Notes under the pieces: model-generated
What the model was told of the DNA's origin: nothing
What the model saw: only the letters and a program-made list of their open reading frames with translations
The model's database searches: none
Made by a program: the position numbers and the translations under genes
Source of the DNA: Marinibacterium sp050389775
GTDB taxonomy: Bacteria; Pseudomonadota; Alphaproteobacteria; Rhodobacterales; Rhodobacteraceae
Length of the DNA: 64,000 nucleotides
Reading direction: 5' to 3'
Assembly: GCF_050389775.1 (NCBI RefSeq)
Contig: NZ_CP177144.1
Span: 2,790,001-2,854,000, forward strand
Part shown: positions 24,993-31,386 of the stretch, one piece after another
Layout: the number at the start of each line of letters is the position of its first letter
Position numbering within the stretch: position 1 is the stretch's first letter

Positions 24993-25253
24993 CTACCGCG
25001 AGTGCGGGCAGTCCCAATCGCAATGTTCGGTTCCGGCGAGCATGCAGGTGCCATCGGCGGTCATCCCGCATTCATCGAACCCGTCGTCGTCCTGGTCATC
25101 CCATTCATCGGGGTGACCACCATCTTGGTCGCGGTCGATCCTGCCCGTCTGCAGGTCGACGTATCCGCTGAAGCTGCAATCGGCCTGGACGCACCAGCAG
25201 TTGATACCGTCATCGCGCATCTGCGCTTTGCAGCCGGGGCAGTGTCTCGGCAT
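24993..25253 (-). CDS. Small zinc-ribbon, acidic phage protein
   Basis: An 86-residue protein started at ATG 25253, chosen because CCCCCGGAGG lies 8 bp upstream; a TTG start at 25277 is possible. It opens MPRHCPGCKAQM, giving CxxC, followed by CWC and a further Cys, consistent with a rubredoxin/zinc-ribbon knuckle. The middle is very acidic (DRDQDGGHPDEWDDQDDDGF), and the end again has three cysteines. Unknown function. Confidence 0.5.
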   Translation of the reverse strand: MPRHCPGCKAQMRDDGINCWCVQADCSFSGYVDLQTGRIDRDQDGGHPDEWDDQDDDGFDECGMTADGTCMLAGTEHCDWDCPHSR

Positions 25254-25273
25254 GGTCTCGTCCTCCGGGGGCT

Positions 25274-25627
25274 TCAAGACTCTATCTTGACGGTCAAATC
25301 TGCGCGCCAGTCGTCCTTCGCAAACGCGTCAACGATTGTCGCTGTAAAGGCGTCCGCGCGGGCCCGCACCGCGTCTCGGATCTTGGTCTGCACATCGGCG
25401 TTCTCAGCGACGACTTCGCGTACCGCTTTGGTGATCTGCTGTTCCACGACCTCGATCACGATGCGGTCCAGTGTGGTGCGTTCATCTCGGCTTCCCCCGT
25501 AGCCTCTGGGCTTGTGGTCCAGGACCTCTTGTACGATTCGGCCCAAAACATCGCCGCCGAGGGCTTCCGCCACCTTCGCTTTCGCAACGGTTTCGATTGC
25601 GGTCTTCATTTCGCTATCAACGTTCAT
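25274..25627 (-). CDS. Hypothetical phage protein, helical
   Basis: This 117-residue protein is largely alpha-helical and charged (MKTAIETVAKAKVAEALGGD, TLDRIVIEVVEQQITKAVREVV), resembling small phage proteins annotated as single-strand or host-takeover accessory factors, but no motif supports a role. CCCCCGGAGG lies 5 bp before the ATG. It is in line with the zinc-ribbon genes and the helicase upstream. Confidence 0.55.
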   Translation of the reverse strand: MNVDSEMKTAIETVAKAKVAEALGGDVLGRIVQEVLDHKPRGYGGSRDERTTLDRIVIEVVEQQITKAVREVVAENADVQTKIRDAVRARADAFTATIVDAFAKDDWRADLTVKIES

Positions 25628-25642
25628 GTCTTCCTCCGGGGG

Positions 25643-25840
25643 TCAGCTGGACCGCTTGGATAGGCGGTCGATCATATCGCCAAGGCGCTTCTCAACCTCG
25701 GCGGCGAGGGTGGTGCGCAAGTCTGCGGATGTCGTGGCGACAAACTCTTTGCCCATTTCGCCTGGGTGGCGCGTGTCGCCAAAGGACGCCAAAAATCCGT
25801 TCTCGGTGGTTCTAACGCTCAAAATCAAGTTCTCGGTCAT
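25643..25840 (-). CDS. Small hypothetical phage protein
   Basis: This 65-residue protein begins MTENLILSVRTTENGFLASF. The ATG at 25840 has AAAGGAGAG upstream at good spacing; longer in-frame extensions overlap the helicase gene and lack such a site. The first half is beta-rich and the second half a charged helix (DLRTTLAAEVEKRLGDMIDRL). Function unknown; it lies 35 bp after the helicase stop. Confidence 0.5.
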   Translation of the reverse strand: MTENLILSVRTTENGFLASFGDTRHPGEMGKEFVATTSADLRTTLAAEVEKRLGDMIDRLSKRSS

Positions 25841-25875
25841 AGTCTCTCCTTTCAATGGGCTGGGGATTTCTGGAT

Positions 25876-27549
25876 TCAGTTCACGGGTTCTGCTTGGCGT
25901 GCCAATACGAGGCGAGCGAGCTCCTTGATCCGGCCCTCGTTGACCGGTGTCGCTTCTCCCATCCCGCCATATGGGTTCAGGATGCCGTGGCTCTGCGATG
26001 CCTTGAGGCCGAGTGTCGACATGATCGCCGGATCGGACCCGCCATCGGTGTGCAGGAAATGTGCGGTCACGGGGCGGGCCTGCCCGCGACGGTGTAGGCG
26101 GCCCGTGAATTGGACATGCACCTGCGGTGACCAGTCGAGTTCCGCATAGACGATGTGCGCCGCTCGGTGCTGGAGGCCGTCGAGGCCCGCGCCGGCGCGC
26201 AGCGACATGAGCATGATGTTGGTCTCCCCTGCGACGAATGCTGCTTTCGACCGCTTCTTGGACGCGGGGGACTCGCTGCCGGTGAACATGACCGGGTTTA
26301 GGTCGGCCAGGCACTCGTTCAGGATGCGGTAAACCTCGCGGTGCCAGGCTCCCACCAGGACAGCCTCGCCGGCTTCGGCCAGCGTCCTGACATATGCCGC
26401 GACGGATCTCGCCTTGGCGATGCCTGTTTCCTGGCGCATGAGCATGTCCAGTTCTCGCGCCGCCTGGCCACGATCATGGAAGCCACCCGCCAGAACACGC
26501 TGGGCCAACCGAATCTGCAACTCGCGGTCGGATCTGACCGCGCCATCGTCCCATTCGACTTCGATTACGGTCTTCGAGAGAGCCGGCAGCGTGGCCGCGA
26601 CCTCCGCGTCCTCGTGCGTGCGGCGTAGCGTGATGCCTTCCTCTTGAAGGTATGCGCCCAGGGCCTCGGGATCTTTGACGATCCAGTGGGCACCGTGGCT
26701 GGTGCACCAGTTGATCTGAAACTCCATCCACGAACCTAGCGCCCCAGGGGCGATGCACTCGACCACGTTGAAGATTTCGGACCCGTAGTTGTAGATCGGG
26801 GTCGCGGTGAGGCCCATGTGGTGATCCACCACTGCGCAGATCGAGGCGGCCGCGCGCCCCTTCTCTGTGGCGGTGCCGTGCCGCAGCTCCTGGATCTCAT
26901 CGAAGATAACCGTTTTGATCCCCAGCGGCTCGAACATGTCCACCCAGGCGCTGATGTTGCTATAGCGGAACACGTAGACATCCGCTGGTGGCAGGGCGCG
27001 CGCGTTTCGATCCTTCACCTCGATCGCCCGCAGGTGCGTGAACCTCTCGATGTAGTCCACCACCCATTGCGCCGACAGGTGCGGTTGCACCACCACGGCG
27101 GCGGGAAGGCCCCAGCCATCGGCGATGGACGCCAAGGCAGAAACCGTTTTTCCGAGCCCGACATCATCGAGCAGCAGAAGGCGCCCGGTGGCGCGCAGCA
27201 TTTCGGCGGCGCGGCGCTGGTATGGCAGGGCGGCCTCCCCTTCTTTGAAGCCGGGGCGCTCCGGCGCGACGTATTCGACATTTCGCAGCGCGTCGATCTG
27301 CGCCTGCGCGCACCGGTATTCCTTGACGCCCGTGCTCAGGCGGCACTCGGTCTCGTGATCCATTTCGAGCGGAAAGCGCTGCATGAACCAGTCCAGGTCC
27401 GCAGCGATGTCGGGCCGGTCGCGCAAGTGGAACGGCGGCACCGTGCCGGTCGGGATGCCCTTGAAGAGATCCTTGAAGCGGATGGAGACGTGCGGCTTGA
27501 GTTCCGCGACGACCCACCCGGTTTCTGTGCGGTAGAGCTTCCCGTTCAT
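25876..27549 (-). CDS. SNF2/DEAD-like superfamily 2 helicase
   Basis: A 557-residue protein from ATG 27549, which overlaps the upstream stop (ATGA). SF2 helicase motifs are complete: Walker A DDVGLGKT at 128-135, motif II DEIQ at 217-220, motif III GLTATP at 246-251, and motif VI QFTGRLHRRGQ near residue 485. The LHRRGQ form of motif VI is typical of SNF2-type translocases. Phage relatives remodel or unwind DNA in replication or recombination. Being coupled to a PD-(D/E)XK-type nuclease gene suggests the two act as a helicase-nuclease pair, comparable to phage SNF2 plus VRR-NUC pairs. A long region of about 100 residues before Walker A is not recognised. Confidence 0.85.
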   Translation of the reverse strand: MNGKLYRTETGWVVAELKPHVSIRFKDLFKGIPTGTVPPFHLRDRPDIAADLDWFMQRFPLEMDHETECRLSTGVKEYRCAQAQIDALRNVEYVAPERPGFKEGEAALPYQRRAAEMLRATGRLLLLDDVGLGKTVSALASIADGWGLPAAVVVQPHLSAQWVVDYIERFTHLRAIEVKDRNARALPPADVYVFRYSNISAWVDMFEPLGIKTVIFDEIQELRHGTATEKGRAAASICAVVDHHMGLTATPIYNYGSEIFNVVECIAPGALGSWMEFQINWCTSHGAHWIVKDPEALGAYLQEEGITLRRTHEDAEVAATLPALSKTVIEVEWDDGAVRSDRELQIRLAQRVLAGGFHDRGQAARELDMLMRQETGIAKARSVAAYVRTLAEAGEAVLVGAWHREVYRILNECLADLNPVMFTGSESPASKKRSKAAFVAGETNIMLMSLRAGAGLDGLQHRAAHIVYAELDWSPQVHVQFTGRLHRRGQARPVTAHFLHTDGGSDPAIMSTLGLKASQSHGILNPYGGMGEATPVNEGRIKELARLVLARQAEPVN

Positions 27550-27911
27550 CACAGCCACCCCTTGGAAAGATCAGCGATGACGAGGGGCTTGCCGCCTACC
27601 TCGGTGATGTCTGGGAACGCGGTCCCCGTCGCGAGAACCAGCGCCTCGATCTCCGGCAAGGCGGCATACCGCTCAAGCTGACGCCATATGTCCCGGCGGC
27701 TGTGCTTCACCTTGATCTCGACGCCGACCGTCCCGGCGAGGATGTCGATGCGCTCGGATGGGGTGAGGCGGGCCTCGTTGGTGTGCTCGATGCCAGCGGA
27801 GGCCAGGGCGGAGCTGATCGCTCGGTGTGCGGCTGCTTCTGTCGTCACATCGATGCGCGATCGGCCAATCGTGGTGGCAATGCGCCTCGCAAGGATAGCT
27901 GGTTCGGTCAC
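27549..27911 (-). CDS. VRR-NUC-like nuclease (PD-(D/E)XK fold)
   Basis: A 120-residue protein started at GTG 27911, which has CCGGAGG 4 bp upstream; another GTG at 27938 is possible. The motif ERIDILAGTVGVEIKVK supplies Asp followed by Glu-x-Lys, the catalytic signature of PD-(D/E)XK nucleases, and the small size fits stand-alone VRR-NUC proteins of phages. These cut DNA structures or act in recombination. Coupled to the helicase through a 3-bp overlap (ATGA). It is the first gene of a minus-strand operon running down to 24666. Confidence 0.72.
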   Translation of the reverse strand: MTEPAILARRIATTIGRSRIDVTTEAAAHRAISSALASAGIEHTNEARLTPSERIDILAGTVGVEIKVKHSRRDIWRQLERYAALPEIEALVLATGTAFPDITEVGGKPLVIADLSKGWL

Positions 27912-27943
27912 GGTGCCTCCGGGTGCGTCTCGGTTCACTTACT

Positions 27944-28017
27944 TATCATATACAGAAAGCATAATCCGTTGACGCATTCAAACCCTTTCTGTACGCAGAA
28001 AGAAAGAAGACAGAAAG
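27944..28017. promoter_or_regulatory. Divergent control region with four CAGAAAG half-sites
   Basis: Between the nuclease operon (minus) and the gene at 28026 (plus) there are ACAGAAAG at 27952-27959, CTTTCTGT at 27985-27992, GCAGAAAG at 27995-28002 and ACAGAAAG at 28010-28017. The middle two form the palindrome TTTCTGTACGCAGAAA (27986-28001). A TTGACG hexamer lies at 27969-27974 on the plus strand and a TATGAT-like -10 on the minus strand at 27945-27950. This looks like a repressor-controlled divergent promoter; the cognate regulator is not in the window unless it is the protein encoded at 28026. Confidence 0.55.
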
Positions 28018-28025
28018 CGGACGGC

Positions 28026-28505
28026 ATGAACGGCAGTAAGGAAGCGGATCGCTTTGGCGGCAAGTGGGCGGTCATCACGGTCAATGAGCGCCTGCCATCG
28101 AGGGGGGAGCAGATCGCACGAGCCCGCGCCTGGGGGGTGACGGAATCCATGCATGGAGCGCGCGACGTGTCCGCGCTGATCGTGGATGACGTGACCGGGA
28201 AGCGCACGACCAACTGGCCGGGGTTGTTGAAAGAGCGCGCCTCGTTCCTCGAAGCTATGGGCACCATCTTGCCCGCCGGTGACCAGGTTTTCTTCGCCAC
28301 GCCGCTCTGCATCGGCTTCTCGCCGGCCCATGCGCGGCAGGTGATTGAGCGGCTATGGTCCTGCGGGATGCTGGTCTACGTCCACACGGTTCGGGGGAAC
28401 GGATCGGCCCTCTACGCTGAGGGTGACGACATCACCGACCTGCTGGACATGGTGGCGGCAGAGCAGAACGCCGCCAACGTCCGCAAGTCACGGAACAAGG
28501 TCTGA
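28026..28505 (+). CDS. Hypothetical protein next to the operator region, possible degenerate resolvase-like fold
   Basis: A 159-residue protein from ATG 28026. The body FGGKWAVITVNERLPSRGEQ, then VFFATPLCIGFSPAHARQVI and CGMLVYVHTVRGNGSALYAE, followed by a helix ending QNAANVRKSRNK, resembles the alternating strand/helix layout of serine recombinase N-terminal domains. The catalytic Ser region and the DRLxR motif are not recognisable, so enzyme activity is unlikely. Immediate proximity to the repeated CAGAAAG sites makes a DNA-binding or regulatory role worth testing. I do not assign a function. Confidence 0.5.
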   Translation: MNGSKEADRFGGKWAVITVNERLPSRGEQIARARAWGVTESMHGARDVSALIVDDVTGKRTTNWPGLLKERASFLEAMGTILPAGDQVFFATPLCIGFSPAHARQVIERLWSCGMLVYVHTVRGNGSALYAEGDDITDLLDMVAAEQNAANVRKSRNKV

Positions 28506-28518
28506 ACAGGAGACCGAA

Positions 28519-28710
28519 ATGAAGGCAAGGGTTATCGGCTTCGCGGTTGGCGCCATTCTCGGCGCATTGGTTGGCAGCGGAACAGGTATCGTTGGCGGTC
28601 CATTCGGTGCGCGTGCTGGCTTCTGGGTGTTCCTAACAATTGGGGCCCTGTGGGGAATGAGCGCCGGACCAGACGTTGCGAAATTATGGCACCAATGGAG
28701 ATCCAGATAG
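28519..28710 (+). CDS. Small glycine-rich membrane protein
   Basis: This 63-residue protein has two transmembrane segments (about 5-23, VIGFAVGAILGALVGSGTG, and 32-50, AGFWVFLTIGALWGMSAG) and a basic tail. CAGGAGA lies 6 bp upstream of the ATG, 13 bp after the previous stop. The glycine-zipper-like first segment is typical of small phage membrane proteins that act in exclusion or permeability; no family is recognised. Confidence 0.5.
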   Translation: MKARVIGFAVGAILGALVGSGTGIVGGPFGARAGFWVFLTIGALWGMSAGPDVAKLWHQWRSR

Positions 28711-28720
28711 GAGCAAGAGC

Positions 28721-29038
28721 ATGGCGGTGGTGTTGACTATAGCGCAGAGCATTCTCGTGGGCGCGGCTGGGGGCACAGGCGCTGCTGTGGCAGCGTCTCT
28801 AATAATGTGGGCCGTTGGGGAACAACGCGAATGTAGGGAGCGACGCAGGATTTATGAGTGGCTACAGAGCGAGCGATCAGCTGGTGGCGATCCGTACCGC
28901 TCAACCCGTGCGATCGCTAGCTGGAACAACCTCCCTGAGGACAGGGTCAGGTTCCTCTGCTCGAAGGACAAGCGGATACATCTGTCGACGGGGGAGAAGC
29001 CAGACATGTGGGGCATCGGGCCACGCAAGTCCAAATAA
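28721..29038 (+). CDS. Membrane-anchored winged-helix-like protein
   Basis: A 105-residue protein from ATG 28721 with AGGAGC 8 bp upstream. An N-terminal transmembrane segment (about 3-30) is followed by a soluble domain whose core TRAIASWNNLPEDRVRFLCS and HLSTGEKPDMWGI resembles a winged-helix module I have seen in many small bacterial membrane proteins of unknown role. It forms a run with the flanking small membrane protein genes. A cytoplasmic sensor or effector domain tethered to the membrane would fit defence or exclusion cargo. Confidence 0.55.
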   Translation: MAVVLTIAQSILVGAAGGTGAAVAASLIMWAVGEQRECRERRRIYEWLQSERSAGGDPYRSTRAIASWNNLPEDRVRFLCSKDKRIHLSTGEKPDMWGIGPRKSK

Positions 29039-29053
29039 GGAGAGGCGCTTCCG

Positions 29054-29401
29054 GTGGGTATCGACTTGAATAACGCCAAGAGCGTGGTTCGCGATTTCGT
29101 GGAGAACGGAGTCTTTGAAGAAGGTGGTGTCGACTTTAGAAGCTTGGCGAAAGGGGTGGTGCAGTTCTCAGATGAAGAGCTACGCCTCACCGCTATGATG
29201 GAAGGAAACACCTCAAGCGAGGAATGGCGCATCGCTATTGCGTTGGCAAAGTCGGAACTCGACCGCCGCGCTCAGGCCGCCACGGAAGTACTTCTGATGA
29301 AGACGACGAACCGGGCCGCCTGGGCGGGCATCATCGGAGCGTGTCTTGGGGGTGCGCTGGGGGCTGGTGCAACTATGTTGGTTTTTCTTTTGTCCACGTA
29401 A
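29054..29401 (+). CDS. Tail-anchored membrane protein, unknown
   Basis: This 115-residue protein has a GTG start and AAGGAGAGG 7-10 bp upstream. The soluble N-terminal part is acidic and helical (SVVRDFVENGVFEEGG, EELRLTAMMEGNTSSEEW), and a single transmembrane segment ends the protein (about 93-114, WAGIIGACLGGALGAGATMLVF). It follows the TM/winged-helix gene by 15 bp, which suggests joint expression and perhaps a complex. No family recognised. Confidence 0.5.
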   Translation: MGIDLNNAKSVVRDFVENGVFEEGGVDFRSLAKGVVQFSDEELRLTAMMEGNTSSEEWRIAIALAKSELDRRAQAATEVLLMKTTNRAAWAGIIGACLGGALGAGATMLVFLLST

Positions 29402-29485
29402 GGGGCCAATATCGCAGTTTGAAACTTTTTAAGTTGTGTACGATCGCGTCGTTGGCCACGTTGGCTCCCGTGGAAGGGGGGAACG

Positions 29486-29779
29486 GTGCGGTACAAAGTC
29501 TACCTGGACGGAATTCTGATTGCGGGCGATGTCCAGCATCGGAACGAGGCGAAGTGTCTCGCGATCGAGCTATCTTCGGATGGCGAGGCTTTCTTGGAAG
29601 TACGAGAAGCGGAACCCAAGAAGCAAGGTCGGTCGTGTCGGCCATTGCGCGCGTGGTACTACAACAGAGAGTCAGCTCGCTGGTTGGCTGCGGATTTCGG
29701 CGCCGCGCCGCATATTGAAGAGGTCGATGATGCAAATCCGGAGAGTGACAGCCCCCGAATTCGGCGAACCGCATTTTGA
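29486..29779 (+). CDS. Hypothetical accessory protein
   Basis: This 97-residue protein has a GTG start with AAGGGGGGA upstream. It opens with beta strands (RYKVYLDGILIAGDVQHRNE) and continues with a basic middle (RPLRAWYYNRESARWLAAD). It overlaps the next gene by about 50 bp. Unknown function. Confidence 0.45.
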   Translation: MRYKVYLDGILIAGDVQHRNEAKCLAIELSSDGEAFLEVREAEPKKQGRSCRPLRAWYYNRESARWLAADFGAAPHIEEVDDANPESDSPRIRRTAF

Positions 29780-29984
29780 CGTTGTCCAGTACAGGTTGAC
29801 CGCCAGCGAGCCATGGCAAGAGGTGGAGCGCATCGATTGGCGTGAGGCGCGATTGCGGGATCTGCACGACGGTTCGATCAGGCTGGACGACATCCCCCAC
29901 CGCCCAATCCCGTTCGGCGATGGCTTGACCGAACGGGAATATTGGCGGAGTGAGTTGGCCAAATGGCGCGCTAAGCGCGGATAA
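29727..29984 (+). CDS. Hypothetical accessory protein overlapping its neighbour
   Basis: This protein of about 85 residues starts at ATGATG 29727/29730, within the 3' end of the preceding gene in another frame. It contains FGEPHFDVVQYRLTASEPW, then RDLHDGSIRLDDIPHRPIPFG, a compact acidic small protein. GAAGAGG precedes the start. The overlap suggests translational coupling. Unknown function. Confidence 0.4.
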   Translation: MMQIRRVTAPEFGEPHFDVVQYRLTASEPWQEVERIDWREARLRDLHDGSIRLDDIPHRPIPFGDGLTEREYWRSELAKWRAKRG

Positions 29985-29994
29985 GGTGCAGGCT

Positions 29995-30348
29995 TCAGCA
30001 GGAAATCTGAAATTCGTACGTTGGCTGTTGAAGTAGGTAGCCGTTTGTTATTCGGCATTTTCTTAGGGCTGGATGCGAGTTTAGATAAGCTTGGGCTGCC
30101 TCTTGATGTGCTCCTTCAGATGGAGCGGGATTCGCGGCGCCAAGCGTTAGGCCTCGAACAACTGCAGATCCAGCGTGGTCCGTAGAAATCACCGCCAGAG
30201 ATGCTCCCGATGGGTGTTCGAATACCTTGAATTCCCCATATTTTGTCTGAACAGTCTGGCTTGCAATTCCATACTCCGATGATTTTTGCATCGTCTCTTC
30301 GCTGCAGCCGCATGCGAAGAGTAGGATCAAAGCAACGGCCTTTTTCAT
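29995..30348 (-). CDS. Small lipoprotein
   Basis: This 117-residue protein has a type II signal peptide: MKKAVALILLFACGC, with lipobox LFAC and modified Cys about residue 13. The mature part is beta-rich and polar, and ends with ALRKCRITNGYLL and a C-terminal cysteine, which could form a disulfide. Coupled to the preceding lipoprotein gene by ATGA. Lipoproteins carried by prophages often alter the cell envelope (receptor blocking or superinfection exclusion); this is inference. Confidence 0.6.
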   Translation of the reverse strand: MKKAVALILLFACGCSEETMQKSSEYGIASQTVQTKYGEFKVFEHPSGASLAVISTDHAGSAVVRGLTLGAANPAPSEGAHQEAAQAYLNSHPALRKCRITNGYLLQQPTYEFQISC

Positions 30349-30701
30349 GATGGCAGCCGCTTATCGCCGAAAATCACTCGTGCGGTGGTTCCATCACTCA
30401 GTTCGGCCGTGCCTTCACCGCCCATCAGGTCGTTGTCCCGGACAAGAGCCATTTGACCGGATCGTCCGTCGGTGCAGGAAATAGGAAGGTACAACCTCTT
30501 TTCCCGGCTAAACGCATCATAGGTGCCGGAGCATGTCACACCTGAATTGCTTGTGACGAAAAACTTCCCACCAGACATTGAGGCTGTGGCCTTCCCGTAG
30601 AAAACTGTTCCGTCCGATGCGGTCGCTTGGGCCGGTACTGAGACTTCACCGCAACCTGTCAGGAACAGTGCTGTGGCCGCGGCGGCAAAAAATTTTAACA
30701 T
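30345..30701 (-). CDS. Small lipoprotein, first gene of a two-lipoprotein operon
   Basis: This 118-residue protein starts at ATG 30701. Signal peptide MLKFFAAAATALFLTGC carries lipobox LTGC (Cys at about residue 17). The mature protein contains repeated beta segments (GTVFYGKATASMSGGKFFVT, then CSGTYDAFSREKRLYLPISC), and two cysteines about 24 residues apart that probably pair. An in-frame ATG 5 codons upstream is an alternative start. The stop overlaps the next lipoprotein start. Unknown role. Confidence 0.62.
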   Translation of the reverse strand: MLKFFAAAATALFLTGCGEVSVPAQATASDGTVFYGKATASMSGGKFFVTSNSGVTCSGTYDAFSREKRLYLPISCTDGRSGQMALVRDNDLMGGEGTAELSDGTTARVIFGDKRLPS

Positions 30702-30833
30702 GAAACCTCTTGGCAAATTTATTGTGGTTTCCTGACGCTACGATCGAGATGAGGCGTTTTCAACGCTGAAGTCATCGGATTGACCGGCGGTGCTGGCAAG
30801 ATCGCGAAAGTGCATAATAATCGCTGCTGCCTC

Positions 30834-30867
30834 TTGTGGTTCACATCTGACCAATTTTGGACCACAA
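30834..30867. promoter_or_regulatory. Inverted repeat TTGTGGT/ACCACAA upstream of the small plus-strand gene
   Basis: TTGTGGT at 30834-30840 and ACCACAA at 30861-30867 form perfect 7-bp arms with a 20-bp spacer, 44 bp before the ATG at 30911. It could be an operator for that gene or for the divergent lipoprotein operon. Confidence 0.35.
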
Positions 30868-30910
30868 CGCGGCTTGTGCCGTCCCTGTGCACTGCAACTG
30901 AGGTACGGCC

Positions 30911-31108
30911 ATGTCAGCCTCCAACGCCATCACCGTAGCACGCCTGCCGGACGGCAGGGTCAGTATCGGCCGGGGAACGTGGTCGGACACGTTCCCGGAA
31001 GATCGACGCGAGCCCTGGGCCGCCTGGTACGAGAGCATGTTCGTCCAGTACGGATATGCCGGCTATCGCCAGATGGCCGAGGCACTGCGGGCGCTGCAGT
31101 CGGCCTGA
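30911..31108 (+). CDS. Small hypothetical protein
   Basis: This 65-residue protein has GAGG 7 bp upstream of the ATG. It starts MSASNAITVARLPDGRVSIG and has an aromatic middle (EPWAAWYESMFVQYGYAGYRQ) and a short helix at the end. High GC codon use matches the chromosome rather than the AT-richer cargo. No family recognised. The last 46 bp overlap a gene on the other strand. Confidence 0.5.
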   Translation: MSASNAITVARLPDGRVSIGRGTWSDTFPEDRREPWAAWYESMFVQYGYAGYRQMAEALRALQSA

Positions 31109-31290
31109 GGGGCCTCGGCGCCGGTGCCTTCAAGCCAAACGGCCTCTTCTACAGGGATTTCCACGTCATCAGGCAGCGGCCATAGTGTGACATCATTCCC
31201 GACCAGTTCGAAGGCTGCTCGCAGGTTCGGCGCTGTGACCATCCCGTTGCGCGAGTGATCGTCGGATTCGAATGACCAGATCATGGCCAT
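31063..31290 (-). CDS. Small hypothetical protein, antisense overlap with neighbour
   Basis: This 75-residue frame starts MAMIWSFESDDHSRNGMVTA and is acidic in the middle (LPDDVEIPVEEAVWLEG). There is no clear ribosome-binding site and it overlaps the plus-strand gene at its 3' end by 46 bp, so it is less certain than its neighbours. It would lie directly downstream of nothing obvious. Confidence 0.35.
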   Translation of the reverse strand: MAMIWSFESDDHSRNGMVTAPNLRAAFELVGNDVTLWPLPDDVEIPVEEAVWLEGTGAEAPQADCSARSASAIWR

Positions 31291-31386
31291 AGGATGGGCG
31301 GACTCTGTTAAGGTCCGGTGAATCGTTGCCCTGCGAGTTGCTTGTCACTGCGAGCGCGCGGACTGAGGATGAATGATCGAAGCTGC

